Origin: Adiantum capillus-veneris
Lineage: Eukaryota; Streptophyta; Polypodiopsida; Polypodiales; Pteridaceae
Reading direction: 5' to 3'
NCBI GenBank assembly: GCA_014529385.2
Contig: CM043969.1
Location: 69,018,676 to 69,082,675 of the forward strand
Length of the DNA stretch: 64,000 nt
This document shows, piece by piece, positions 1-10,187 of the stretch. The translations under genes were made by a program, and so were the position numbers. The notes below the pieces were generated by a model. The model saw nothing but the letters and a program-made list of their open reading frames with translations. It did no database searches and was not told where the DNA came from. The stretch's first letter is position 1; every line of letters begins with the position of its first letter.

Positions 1-2
1 CT

Positions 3-990
3 TAGGTCATATTATCTCTCAATATGGTATCCGTATAAATCCGTCAAAGTTAGAGGTAATAAAAGCATGGCCTAATCCAAGGAATCTTCATGAGCTAAGA
101 AGCTTGATTGGTATGTGTGCATGCTATAGAAGCTTCATAGAAAAAATTTCTCAAATAGCAGGACCAAATTTAAATGACTTGACAAAAAAGAACGTTAAGT
201 ATTCATGGACTGGTAAGGAGAAAAATTCTTTTGACAAGCTCAAAGAGAAACCTACCTTCCAACCAATTATTATGCATCCGGATATCTCAAAGCCATTTGA
301 GTTCCAATGTGATGCTTGTGGTGATTTTCTTGGACCAATCTTGCTTCAATAAGGGCATGCCATAGCATATGAGAGCCAAAGGCTCAATATGGATGAACGG
401 TCTTGGGCATTTATGAGAAAGAGCTTTTAGCTGTTCTACATGTCTTAGACACATGGAAGCACTATCTATTGGGGACTCCATTCATTTTACAAACAGACCA
501 CCAAAGTCTCAAGTACTTCATGACACAAACCAAGCTTTTCAACAAACAAATGAGGTGGGAAAATTTTCTTTCGCAATTTTATTTTCATGTTGCTCACATT
601 GCCGGTAAGCACAATCAACTGGCTAATGCACTTTCACGACGACCAAAAGTTGATGCGGTGTCTATAGCAACTCACAATGATCTATCTTCTATGATAGATG
701 AGTATGCTACTGACCCTAACTCTAAAGACATAATGTCAGCCCTTGCTTTGGGGAAGAAAGAGGAACCATTCACCTTGAAGGATGGTTATCTTCTCCATGG
801 CAATAGGCTATGTGTTATCCACTCCCTTTGTGAGAAAGTCATGTATGAATCCCATGCTCCTCCCTATGTGGGGCATAGAGACGTTCAACCTACTCTCCGA
901 GGAGTAGAGACATACTTCTATTGGCCTACCATCAAAGTGGACATACAAGAGTATGTTTCAAAATCTGTAGTATGCCAAAAGACTAAGTAG
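3..990 (+). pseudogene. gypsy RT C-terminus, RNase H and integrase zinc-binding region
   Basis: The reading begins in the RT connection region (RINPSKLEVIKAWPNP, then LRSLIG). RNase H follows with FQCDACGDF near 310, YEKELLAVLHVL near 410 and LQTDHQSLKYF near 500. A stop after GPILLQ near 350 and a frame change before 403 separate the halves. The usual ADALSR ending is read as ANALSR near 630, so an acidic active-site residue has become Asn, a G-to-A change. From about 840 the integrase HHCC region appears (ESHAPPYVGH, then SVVCQKTK), where Ser replaces the first Cys of the usual CxxC. These enzymes would copy genomic RNA and start integration; here they are non-functional. Confidence 0.88.
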
Positions 991-999
991 GATAGAGGG

Positions 1000-1430
1000 A
1001 AGTAACCTAGATTACTCCAGCCATTGCCTATCCCAAATTTACCATGGGAGAGTGTATCCATGGATTTCATCTTTGGATTACCCATGTCTATCCTTGGGAA
1101 TACGGGAGTATGGACAAGAGTTGACAGGTTTAGCAAGCAAGCACACTTTATTCCTGTGAAAAAGATTATTAAAGCACACCAAATGGCAACTCTCTTCATA
1201 TCTTAGATTTTCAAACACCATGGACTGCCAACATCCATCGTCTCAGATAGAGAGCCTAGAATGACCAGTAATTTTTGGAAAGGTCTCTTTGAAAATATAG
1301 GTACAAGATTGAATTTTTCTTCAGCCTATCACCCACAAACGGATGGCCAAAGTGAGATAGCCAATCTTATGATACTCGATCTACTAAAGACTTATGTTAC
1401 AAAAGTAGATCAATGCTCACAATGGAAATA
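1000..1430 (+). pseudogene. gypsy integrase catalytic core (degenerate)
   Basis: Translation gives LPWESVSMDFIFGLP (first Asp of the DDE triad), then after an in-frame TAG near 1204 the segment IFKHHGLPTSIVSDREPR with the second Asp, and AYHPQTDGQSE with the catalytic Glu. Spacing is as in Ty3/gypsy integrases, which cut and join element DNA in the nucleus. The internal stops at about 990-1005 and 1204, and a break before 1413, make it inactive. Confidence 0.85.
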
Positions 1431-2113
1431 GATTATGTGTACAATAGTAATGTACATACTTTTATGGGAAAAACACCTTTTGAAATCATTGAGGGAAGAC
1501 CTAAAAGTCCCTTGCTACTTAAAGTACATGGGAAGATCTTCGCTGCTGATGAGTATAGCCGTGACCTACAAGAATCTTTCCAAAAGATTAAGGAGGCTAT
1601 ATGCTTCTCTCGACAAAGGAAAAAAGATGCTGCTGACAAGCACAAAAGGTCCTTAACGTTCAATGAAAATTTAAGTTTCCCAATGCTCGATTGAGACAAA
1701 CAATGGGCAAAAATCCTACGGGCCATCAAAAGTATTATGCTAAATTAGCAAAAAGATACTATGGTCCTTTTCAAATCTTGAAGCCAATTAATGAGATGGC
1801 TTATGTCCTCAAGTTGCCCAACCATTGGCTCATACACAATGCTTTTCATGTGAGCCTACTTAAGATCTACAAAGGAGATCCACCAAGTGAACCAATTATT
1901 GAAGACCCTCCCGAAATGGAAGACCAAGAAGAGGTGCTACAACCCAAAGCTATCCTTCATCATGAAGACAAGGTACTACAACACGGTAAGATTATCCAAT
2001 GGTATCTTATTAAGTCCAAAAATTATCCCTTTGAAGATTCTAGATGGATGCAAGGAATACAGCTTAAGGATAGTATGAACCTTGTCAATGCTTACAATGC
2101 TACATTAGAGTAA
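1413..2113 (+). pseudogene. gypsy integrase C-terminus with chromodomain-like tail
   Basis: The first part (KTPFEIIEGRPKSPLL and KKDAADKHKRS) matches the conserved integrase C-terminal region after the DDE core. After a frame change near 1690 the text continues AKRYYGPFQILKPINE and WLIHNAFHVSLLK, the usual GPF-x-I / NAFHVSLL signature. The last 60 residues (LHHEDKVLQHGKIIQWYLIK, then FEDSRWM) align by pattern with a chromodomain, which in this group tethers integrase to chromatin marks. The stop is at 2111-2113. An in-frame break at 1692 prevents one continuous product. Confidence 0.82.
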
Positions 2114-2432
2114 GCAAATATACAAATTTCTTTTAAATGAACAATGCTTTTGTCTTATAAGACTAGTTCTCTTTTTATTGTGCACAAATTTAAGCAGTAT
2201 TCATACTTAGAATCATGTTTGTGATGACGACGTCTCTCAAACGCCAAGTACAATTTGTCACTCTACTTGGGAGAATGAAATGGACTAAAGAGCAGAGATG
2301 CTTGCGGAAGCTATGTCTCCCAAGCACCAAATGGATTAATCATCCATCTTGGAATGATGTTGTGGGGTAAAAAGGGATCCTCTACCCGCTAAGAAAAATT
2401 GACTGATGACTAAGGCTTTATCTCTTCTACCT

Positions 2433-2470
2433 CATAGTCGAGAACGACTATGATTTCAAGAGAGAGGTAA
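2433..2470 (+). promoter_or_regulatory. hairpin plus polypurine tract before the 3' LTR
   Basis: An 8-bp perfect stem (CATAGTCG, loop AGAA, CGACTATG; 2433-2452) is followed by a purine run at about 2458-2470 and then TGTCATAAAA, a plausible LTR start. The purine tract primes plus-strand DNA synthesis in LTR retrotransposons. The same hairpin-then-purine layout recurs in the other gypsy elements of this window. Confidence 0.65.
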
Positions 2471-2744
2471 TGTCATAAAAGCTAATATCTAACCAACCCA
2501 AATGATTTTCTCATATGAAACTGATCATTTAATGTGGGAGAATAAACGGGAACAAGGGTTAGAATATAGAGATGTGCTTAGAGATCTATCTGAACACGGG
2601 GCCAATGGTAAAGCGGTCCAAATGATAGATACTTTGTCAAAGAGCAAGGCTTGACAATGGAGCTTAAAGACCTGAGGGTTAGCTTCATGGAAGACCTCCA
2701 AAGGTTAGTGTTAAAAGTCCTTTGACCTTAGGTAAGCTAGGGTT

Positions 2745-2960
2745 GTGCTTGAGGTGGGAACTTGGCCCAAGATAGAGGTGCTTGTAGTGCTTGCTAACTA
2801 AGGTGCTTGAGGTGCTTGCCGACTAAGGTGCTTTAGGTGCTTGTTGTGCTTGCTGACTAAGATGCTTGAGGTGCTTGCCGACTAGGGAGCTTGAGGTGCT
2901 TGTGGGAACACTACCCAAGCTTGAGGTGATTTGTCGTGCTTGTTGACTAAGGTGCTTGTG
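2745..2960. repeat. degenerate minisatellite, GGTGCTTG-based
   Basis: About a dozen copies of GGTGCTTG or variants occur, many within a longer unit GACTAAGGTGCTTGAGGTGCTTGCC of about 25 bp. Copies differ by a few bases and one interruption (2902-2925) is visible. It lies inside the probable LTR. Confidence 0.8.
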
Positions 2961-3024
2961 TTTCAAAAGTCAACATACTCCCTATTGATGAGGGGGGAGC
3001 CCTAAATCTAGGGGGATAAGAGAG

Positions 3025-3025
<1 letters not shown>

Positions 3026-3054
<29 letters not shown>
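3026..3054. repeat. (AC)n microsatellite
   Basis: About fourteen uninterrupted AC units. A looser CACACA-rich patch follows at 3394-3412. Confidence 0.95.
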
Positions 3055-3055
<1 letters not shown>

Positions 3056-4089
3056 GGTAAGCCCAAGCCTCAAGAGGCAGCAAGGACACATATCAAGCCC
3101 CTAACCATGTTTCCCTCATGTTGTGCTTAAATCCTATTGGTTGGCCTCCCAAGTGGTCCAATGATAATTTAGTTGATTTAAATAATTGTTTTTGAATTTA
3201 TCAAGTCCTCTCTCTCAAAGGGGGAAAACAGGAAAAAGAAAAGGGGGACACTTGTCCCAAGACTACCCTTGTTGCTTGATATGCCTCTTGCATGTGATTG
3301 GCTAGGCCTAGAGGGGTCCAAAGAGCTTCAAGCATGAGCTACAAGGGGGGTCAACCAAAGCAAGAAGGGGGGTTGCCTGGAGGTTATACTCTCCCACACA
3401 CACCCACACACACTTTCATTGTGTGAAGTGCAAAGTGCAGAGCTCCATCTCCTTCTCCAAGATAGTAGAGAAGTTGAGAGCCTACACCAACAGTCTTGGC
3501 TATGGAATGCAAATCCAACCAAGAGCCATGCTTCAATGCTTAAGCTTTCCATCTTCTCCATCTTCATTATTATGCTATTATGTATGCTAGCAAGAAGAGT
3601 GATGATAAGTGAGGAATTACTTCTTTCTCCTATGGAATGTTTCTTCTTCCTCTTCCCTACCCTCATTCCCCGCTAGCTCCCTCCACCTTTGAAGGTGGTT
3701 GAGGCCTTGGGGCTGAGGCTTGGGATAGTTAATGATTTTTACAAAGTCTATGTTATGCTCCTGATGCATGTAGCTTTCCATCTTAATTGCATCACCTAGG
3801 TCACAAGGAAAACAAAGATTGTATTGTACCAAGTCTCTCTTGATGGGAGAATCTATAATATATTGGATGAGGGATTGGCTCTACATAAATCTGGTCCTCA
3901 TTTGTTGTCAAGTTCTCTATAACTTTCTCTCTTGCAAAAGTATTGTTCATGCCAAGTTAATTAAGTACTATGATTATGTTGCTACTATCAATTAAGTTCA
4001 CCCTCTATGTTCTCAAAGTAGCCTCACAAAAATGCTCTCTTTAATTCTCCTAATTCCTCTATTCTCAAAGTTCATAGGCCATTTCCATT

Positions 4090-4926
4090 ACATCATACAC
4101 GTATGATGTCTAGACCTGCTAAATAGTGACTCTGCTAGCATTTTGTTTATCTAGAATTCATTATTGTGTCACATATGTACAACTCATTTTATATTTTCAA
4201 GTACCAAAAATACCTTTTGTGGCCTTGTGCACATGAGCACTGGTCCAAATTCAAATCTGAACACATTAGAGTGATGCACAAATCATGAGCAAGCTATACA
4301 TCAAGTCTGAGCCAAAGAAAGCCAACATAGACAACATACTGATGCCTAGACCTCTTAATTTGATATGCTACAGTATTTTGGACAACCCCAACACTTTTAT
4401 CACATCTTTATTAGCTTGCCAACAAATTTTCATTAGATTTGGATATCATTTCAGCTATTTCCACACATATGACGAAAATCTAAGCGTACAAATCCCATTC
4501 TTGGCCTTTGGCATCCAAATACAAGCTCAAAATCAATTCTGATGCTATAGAAACTATACACATGCTATGGACATCCTATCATGTGAACCTTAAGTCATTT
4601 GGGCCCAAAAGACATCAAACGCATTACGTGTATGATGTCTTAAAGTGTCAAATTTTCAATCTAAGGAGTTTTGACCTACCCAATGCTCTTACCATATGCT
4701 CATGAGTCCATGTCACAAGCTTCAAACCATTTGAACCTCATATACCCAAAATATAGCCATTTTACCATTTCAAAGTCGAAAAAGAGTTTATAAGCCAAAA
4801 TCATGCTCATTACATGTTCAAATCCAATTCCAAGCATATATGTGCATGATGTGCAGGATATAAGCTATGCACCTGTGAGATCTCACCCCATTTAGATCAC
4901 ATAGACATCATACGTGTATAATGTCT
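4090..4926. repeat. degenerate palindromes resembling the 55-56.5 kb set
   Basis: Near-palindromes of the form ACATCATACxxGTATGATGT lie at 4090-4111 and 4903-4926. A split version is at 4611-4640 and a decayed one near 4835-4853. They match the AGACATCCTACG palindromes of the large element's leader except for one internal base and CpG-type centre changes. The surrounding text (TCCAAATTCAAATCTGA near 4245) also resembles that leader in its coding orientation. This suggests an old leader fragment of the same family on the + strand. The rest of 3850-5080 shows no gene. Confidence 0.55.
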
Positions 4927-5080
4927 CACAACATAAACTGAGCACCCAAATGCACTTTTGCCAACTTGTATAGCATCCTTAGGCCCTAATTAGCTTATGA
5001 TTCAATTTTGAAATCATTTGGATAGCTAGAAGCTGAACAATTGCAAAATTTAGCAAAAGACGATAACTTTTGGACTTGGA

Positions 5081-5307
5081 TGTTACCATATACATGTGGT
5101 AGTGATGTGTGTGAACACACTAGGACTGCTCGGGCATTTTTTCCCTCTTTAGGAGGTTTTCCCCCCTGTGTATTGTATATACGCCCATCACTCTAAGGCT
5201 ATCTATCTTTCCATTGGACACTAAGTAATATACTCTCAGTTGTGTGCCTTGAACTTCCTTCGTCTTCTCCAAGCTGTGTGCGTTTCTCTGCAACCCTAAC
5301 TTCAACA
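5081..5307 (+). mobile_element. 5' LTR of copia copy A
   Basis: It begins TGTTACCATA and ends TTCAACA, 227 bp, the reverse-complement equivalent of the 228-bp LTRs of copy B. TATATA lies near 5169-5176 within TTGTATATACGCCC and is the probable promoter core. It is visibly more diverged from copy B's LTRs than those are from each other. Confidence 0.9.
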
Positions 5308-5309
5308 AT

Positions 5310-5321
5310 CGGTATCAGAGC
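5310..5321 (+). promoter_or_regulatory. primer-binding site, tRNA-Met type (copia copy A)
   Basis: CGGTATCAGAGC lies three bases after the LTR. It differs by one base from TGGTATCAGAGC, the standard complement to the 3' end of plant initiator tRNA-Met that primes minus-strand synthesis. Confidence 0.85.
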
Positions 5322-5653
5322 AGGTTGCATCCTCCCGGGCTTAGTCGCCAGCAGCTCCAGCACATGCCTGCTCACTTTCTCTGATTTCTGTGAGCTTTGT
5401 CGAGCATTCGTAGGTCAATTTTTTTTTTTGGATAAGCTCGTAGAGCTTACTCGGACTCATTTCGACCTCCGTTTCCACTACAACCAGGTCTGCACAGGCA
5501 ATTTCGTCATTTTGTGCAAAATTTCTATCACCGCCAATTACTGCACAATAGGTCTCATACAGTATGTTGCGGATTGTGCTATACAGCACGTGCTAGTCTC
5601 ACTCAGTTTCTCCTCATTTTGGGCAGTTTTCACATCAGGTGCATACATTTTCA

Positions 5654-6595
5654 ATGGCTGACAGCAACACAAATGTGTTCAAGATGTTTGTTGCTGAGGA
5701 GAGGTTGGATGGGGACAATTACCATATGTGGGCTTACATGATGCAACATGTTCTTGTGTCAAAGGGCATCACGAATATTGCGCAGGGCATTAATGTACGT
5801 CCTGGTTCTAAGGATGTAGGCGATATTGAGGATGTTGTAGGTCTTGCTGCATGCTGCTGTTAGAGTTGTTTTGCCTATGACAGAACAAGCTTGTTGGGAT
5901 GTAAAGGATTCTTAGGCTCATGCGTTGATTGCATTGTCTGTAAAGCGCACAATTAGTCCTCACATTCGTTCAACAAAATCTTCAAAACAGGCTTGGGATA
6001 TTCTGGCCGGTCTTTATGCAAGCCGCAATGAGGCAAATGCATGAGGAAGATGATATGGACACTTTTCTTGCTTGTGTCAAGGATATCAATGAGAAACTTA
6101 TTTCTGCAGGTGAAGTCATTTCAAACAGTTCCCTTGTGCAAACTGTTCTTGATGCTTTACCAGATTCTTACCAGACTTTTGCTAGTACTTGGAGACTTAT
6201 GACCCAAGGAAATCCTGAAGTTGTCAAGTTTGATGCATTATGCACAATGCTATTTCAAGAGTCACTTTCCAAAAAAAACAGGAGTAGGTAGCGTGCAGCA
6301 GACTTTTATTTCTTCTCAAAGAAAGGGTGGTAACAATAATGCAGCCACTTCTTATGGTTCTGCTGTGAGTGGCAAAAATTCCGTTCCTAATGCTTCTGCT
6401 GGAATCAATTCGTCTAGAAATTCTGGATTATTGTAAATCTAATGATCACTTGATCAAGCAGTGTCCTAAGTTGAAGGCCAAAGAGGCTAAGAAGAAAGAG
6501 GGTGGTTCCACTACAAATGCTGGTTCCACTACAAATGCAGCCATTGTTGAGTCTTCTATGAAAGAAGATTGTGATGCTGATGCACGTTTTTAGTG
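5654..6595 (+). pseudogene. copia gag (copy A), degenerate
   Basis: The start is the ATG of MADSNTNVFK at 5654, aligned with MADNNNTNVFK in copy B. Later landmarks are NYHMWAYMMQHVLVSKG, the block EKLISAGEVISNSSLVQTVL near 6090-6150 and a zinc knuckle CKSNDHLIKQC near 6431 that lacks the first part of CxxC. Frame breaks occur near 5855, 5910, 6290 and 6420. Gag would form the virus-like particle and package RNA. A 15-bp repeat, GGTTCCACTACAAATGCT-like, is doubled at 6506-6538 only in this copy. Confidence 0.85.
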
Positions 6596-7266
6596 CAAAG
6601 TGCACTTACAATCCTGTTGTCCATGATGCATGCATGTCAATTGCTGCAGATTCACATGTGTGGTATTTCGATAGTGGTGCTACAAAGCACATTACCTCAC
6701 ATCATGAATTGTTTATCTCTCTCGAGTCTGTCCCTCATGGGAATTCAGTCACTTGTGCCAACAATGCCTCTTATCCGGTTCAGGGAGTTGGAAAGATTGT
6801 GCTTACTGCTGCAAATGGCAGTTCCTTCACACTTGTTGATGCACTTTATGTACCTGGGATCAAGAAGAATCTTTTGTCCGTATCCACACTTGCTAGACTT
6901 GGACCTATAGTCAAATTTGTGGATGACAGATGTATAGTTCATGATCTTAGTTTTGGTGATGAAATTGTTGCATCTGGCCTTTTGTGCCGTGGGTTGTATA
7001 AGCTTACTTTGTGTGGACAAAATTTTGCAAATGCAGTTGCAGATGCAAGGGTTGTTTTAGATGCAAAACTGTGGCATGCACATTTTGGGCATTTGAATTT
7101 TTCCAGTTTGCTACGTTTGCAAAAATCTGATATGGTTGCTTCCTTGCCGCCTCTTGAATCACCTGTCAAACATGTTTGTGAAGGCTGTATTTTGGGTAAG
7201 ATGTAGCGTTCAAAGTTTCCAAAGGATGGTTCAGTTAGGGCCACATGCAGGTTGTAGGTTGTGCAT
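6596..7266 (+). pseudogene. copia protease and integrase N-terminus (copy A)
   Basis: The frame from 6571 contains VWYFDSGATKHIT, where DSGA is the aspartic-protease active site, at about 6658-6700. It then runs through the gag-pre-integrase region (LYVPGIKKNLLSVSTLARLG) to the integrase zinc-binding His pair (LWHAHFGHLN) and Cys pair (HVCEGC). A stop after LGKM at 7206 and another near 7256 precede the truncation point. Copy A keeps the Asp-rich VDDRCIVHDLSFGDE reading that is frameshifted in copy B. Confidence 0.85.
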
Positions 7267-7439
7267 AGTGGGGCTTTCAAATTAACGAGAGCAAAGAAAT
7301 CCGAGCGAAGCCAATTTCCAAGCAAATATGAGCAACACCCTTGATAAATTGATGGGAGTGCAACGGAGGCTTCAAAATCTCAAACCTCCTCACATATTGA
7401 GGCATTAACAAATTCCCAAGTCACCATATAAAGCGGCTT

Positions 7440-9190
7440 ATTATGGATGCTTCAAAAACACCAAAAAAGGTTAGAACTAACAAACTTCAAGCAAGTCCAT
7501 GAGGCCACTTGGATACCTACCAAAGCTTGAAATAAGTCCACCTTTGTGAGTGTAGCTTGATGTACAAACTGATCATGGGCAATGGGTTCCAAATCAAGGA
7601 CGTAAAAGAAAATTAAGTAGATGGGTTTGCAAGGCACATACGTAGCATGTTTGTTGTCCTACCTTTGGAAATCCTCACAAGTGCAACGAGGAAATTCGAT
7701 AATATAAGTAACCCCTTTCTCCAATGACCTAGTTGTACTGTCATGGAACACATGTGATGCATTGAGGACCCAAGAAAATTGACTCGACACATTGATGTAA
7801 TATCCTTTGCTTTTTTGACAATTTCCAAGCTTTGTTGCACTCAACTCTTGTTAGATAGTGGAGTCACAGTATCAAGAAAACTAGAAAATTCTTCTTCTCC
7901 CAAGTGAGTGTTTGCAGAAAAGCTAAGACACATAAGCTTATCCATCGCTATATCTTTTGTTGCTGACCTCTCCAATTGCGTTGTAACTGTCAAAGGTTGG
8001 AGAGCTGCCCATTCAAGAAAAGCATCAGAGGTCACCTTGTTATCAATTCTACTTTTACAAAAAATTATGCGATGTTTGTGATAACCTAGATAAATTGCAC
8101 ATCTGCTCACAATGTTTTTCTCCAATGGGATGCAACAATAGATGAGTGCAACACATGCACTGATGCATTCTAGCATTTGACAACAATGGACATGATGGAC
8201 CTTTTTTTAGGCTAATGGGCATGTTCTTTTGTATTCGGACATGTAGGCCAAGTACTTTTTCTTGCAGGATGGCAATAATAGTCAACGTTAAGGGAGCCTT
8301 GATGAGTATCTAGCTTCCTTTGACTCTTTTTGGGCTTGCAAACTACAACTTTAATGTACCTGTCTCGTCGTACATGAAAGCGCACCCAATCTTCTACATT
8401 CTTTTCAATATGTTGACTAGCAATGACTATGTTTTGGATGTCCCTGATTATATTCTGATCACTATAGCATGTACAACAAGTCACATCTTGTCTCATTAAT
8501 GTTACGATTCGTTTTGACAATATGCTCTTCAATTGTCTCTTTGAAGTAGCTTTGCAAATTGTCACTTGAGGATGCTAGCCTGGGACTCCTGTGCATATCT
8601 TTTCTGCAATCAACCCCTTGCCCTACCTCTACAATCTTTCTAATTGAACACATTCATTCAAATATCATTCTTATAGATTTTGGCGCATTGACATGGGTCT
8701 TGCTTCTATCTGAGTAGTTTTTCTTAGCACCCTTTCCTTCTCAGAGTTTTGGATTCTTGCAAATTTTTTGGCATTTACACTTCTCTCAATTGGGAGGACT
8801 CAAGGTGCTCTTGTTGGGGTTGTTCTCAAAGTTGTGTTTAAAGTGGACTGACTCATGCTTTATAATGGAGAAGTCAAGCAGATGGAAAGCACTTCTATGT
8901 AGAGCCTGCATGCTTAGTGCCATCTCAAGTGCCCTTTTCACAGACGACACAGGCTGTTTAGAGTTGACTAAGTTTGCCTTGAAGCTTTGCACGCAGAATA
9001 ACTTACCATCGAAGCCTTTTTTGCTCGCATTGGCAACCAGTGCAATACAAGTTATGTTGTCGGAGCCTTTTGTGTCTGTTGTATTGCTTTTGGAAGGTTT
9101 TTTAAGCCTCACTTTGACTCTTTCTACTAAAACCTATCGAAACCAATCCACGCCGGCGCGAACCGATTCTGAAAGGTTCAGCATGCTAAA
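7440..9190 (-). pseudogene. unidentified broken coding region with SWIM-like CxC motif
   Basis: Minus-strand frames give coherent protein-like text in several pieces, from about 9112 (SDNITCIALVANASKKG) through 8650 (RSPRLASSSDNLQSYFKETI), 8450 (SDQNIIRDIQNIVIASQHI) and 8170 (DAFLEWAALQPLTVTTQLE) to 7680. Near 7690-7610 EFPRCTCEDFQR is followed by a stop, then VPCKPIYLIFFYVL. This has the layout of a SWIM zinc finger (CxC...CxH) with Pro in place of the last His. SWIM fingers occur in MULE/FAR1-type transposases and some host proteins. At least four stops or frameshifts make it a pseudogene. I do not recognise the family with certainty. Confidence 0.4.
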
Positions 9191-9350
9191 ATAGAGTGCA
9201 AAGACAAAGTGAGAGATGCGTTTTTATAAAAAAACAAAAACAAAAAGGCTTGCATGGAGGCTTTGCCTTTGAAAACCAAAATCTGCTGAAACCAGTCCGC
9301 GCCGGGGCGGACTGGTTCCTGCAGGTTTCACAAGGCATGCTAAAACAGTG
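9138..9350. repeat. two copies of a GC-rich hairpin module
   Basis: A unit of about 55 bp ending in GCATGCTAAAA occurs at about 9132-9190 and again at 9283-9345. The second copy holds a perfect 11-bp stem (AACCAGTCCGC at 9290-9300, loop GCCGGG, GCGGACTGGTT at 9307-9317). In the first copy the matching arms have several mismatches. Confidence 0.7.
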
Positions 9351-9359
9351 ATGATGGCC

Positions 9360-9619
9360 AGCATACCAAAACAATGATGAGTCGAGAGCGTAGCGAGCAA
9401 CACAAACATAACGATGACCATGAAGATGATTATCATGATGACGACGCTCGTGAACTAGAGGAGGCCCGTGAGATGGCTAATGGAAACCCTACATATGGCA
9501 AGTCAAATCAGAGTCGAGCAGAAAAGCAATGCAAAAGCTAGGACACTGAAGGTGCCGCGGGAGAGAGAGATCATGTGGGTGATGACAGAAGCAGGGGAGA
9601 GAGATGGCCTCTGCAAGGG

Positions 9620-9623
<4 letters not shown>
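9360..9623 (+). other. acidic coding-like stretch, unrecognised
   Basis: One + frame reads an Asp/His-rich stretch (HEDDYHDDDARELEEAREM) near 9418-9480 and then runs into a stop at 9541. It could be a decayed exon or low-complexity noise; no family is recognised. Confidence 0.25.
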
Positions 9624-9718
<95 letters not shown>

Positions 9719-9719
9719 G
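9624..9719. repeat. (GA)n microsatellite
   Basis: About 48 GA units with a single T interruption at 9690. Confidence 0.97.
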
Positions 9720-9911
9720 TTCCCAGACACCTAGCCTACTAACGTGAAAAAAAAGAGTGATGGATAGATCTACACAACGTACGCTGCCTCTTCAAACTAT
9801 AGTCAACTCTCTCTCTCCCTCGCTTCCGTGCCGATTGAACCTATACCAGCAGGTAGGCGGTGGCGATTTCTTTTATTACCTCCATGAAGATTGAATGGGC
9901 GTATAGAGTGC

Positions 9912-9914
<3 letters not shown>

Positions 9915-9946
<32 letters not shown>

Positions 9947-9990
9947 AGACACACACACACACACACACAAAAAGAGAGAGAGAGAGAGAG
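9915..9990. repeat. (TG)n-(CA)n mirror/inverted microsatellite plus (GA)n
   Basis: About 15 TG units (9915-9945) are followed after CAG by about 11 AC units (9948-9969) and then AG units (9973-9990). The TG and AC blocks are complementary and can fold into a long hairpin. Confidence 0.95.
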
Positions 9991-10056
9991 ATTCCCCTCC
10001 CTCCGACCTGTGCTGGCTGCCCACATAGCTACATATGTGTATTTAATTTTGGGGTC

Positions 10057-10072
10057 TTCTTCGTCTTTGTAG
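10057..10072 (+). promoter_or_regulatory. candidate 3' splice site for the bL33m-like exon
   Basis: TCTTCTTCGTCTTTGTAG is a pyrimidine-rich run ending in AG at 10071-10072, directly before the coding text of the next feature. A U2-type acceptor would look like this. No matching donor or upstream exon was identified. Confidence 0.5.
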
Positions 10073-10187
10073 GATGCATTGGCTACTGCCCAAGAAACCC
10101 CGCAGGATTCAACATAAGCTTGAGTTTCGCAAGTACGATCCTATTGTCAAGAAGCAGGTTCTCTTCACTGAACAGAAGATGAAATAA
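10073..10187 (+). pseudogene. mitochondrial ribosomal protein bL33-like terminal exon or fragment
   Basis: The frame from 10074 encodes 37 residues before TAA at 10185-10187. It contains KKPRRIQHKLEFRKYDP and ends VLFTEQKMK. These are hallmark segments of the C-terminus of plant mitochondrial bL33, a small protein of the large mitoribosomal subunit near the tRNA exit site. The first six residues (MHWLLP) do not match the usual GTGFFY region, so either the splice junction lies elsewhere or the 5' part has decayed. No upstream exon was found within 1 kb. It could be the last exon of a functional nuclear gene, or a fragment moved by a transposon. It is the clearest host-gene signal in the first 25 kb. 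Confidence 0.6.

Larger units (their letters stand above)
1..2470 (+). mobile_element. Ty3/gypsy chromovirus remnant, 5' part outside window
   Basis: The + strand reads in order the end of a reverse transcriptase, RNase H, integrase zinc-binding and catalytic regions, and a chromodomain-like tail, then a hairpin and purine tract. RT-RNaseH-INT order with a terminal chromodomain is typical of plant chromoviruses. The element starts before base 1, so its 5' LTR and gag are unseen. Stops and frameshifts break pol at least five times, so this copy is dead. It differs in sequence from the two non-autonomous elements at 36-58 kb. Confidence 0.9.
2471..3793 (+). mobile_element. probable 3' LTR of the chromovirus (right edge uncertain)
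   Basis: The segment starts with TG directly after the purine tract. It holds no coding signal but contains a minisatellite and an AC microsatellite. I cannot fix the right end because the partner LTR is outside the window; a CA near 3793-3800 is only one candidate. Short ORFs at 3328-3832 lie on both strands and look fortuitous. Confidence 0.4.
5081..7270 (+). mobile_element. Ty1/copia element copy A, 3' truncated
   Basis: It has a 5' LTR, tRNA-Met-type primer site, gag, protease and the start of integrase, all matching the complete copia element at 17719-22841 (read on the other strand). Homology stops inside the integrase at about 7270, just after the reading LVHS of the complete copy, and unrelated sequence follows. 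Several stops and frameshifts inactivate it. No 3' LTR or target duplication can be assigned. Confidence 0.9.

Noticed and set aside
4285-4705. Two + strand ORFs of 65-85 residues
   Set aside because: They fall in leader-like sequence with palindromes and show no family resemblance.
8757-9194. 145-residue + strand ORF
   Set aside because: The minus strand gives a more protein-like reading in the same place that continues into neighbouring pieces.
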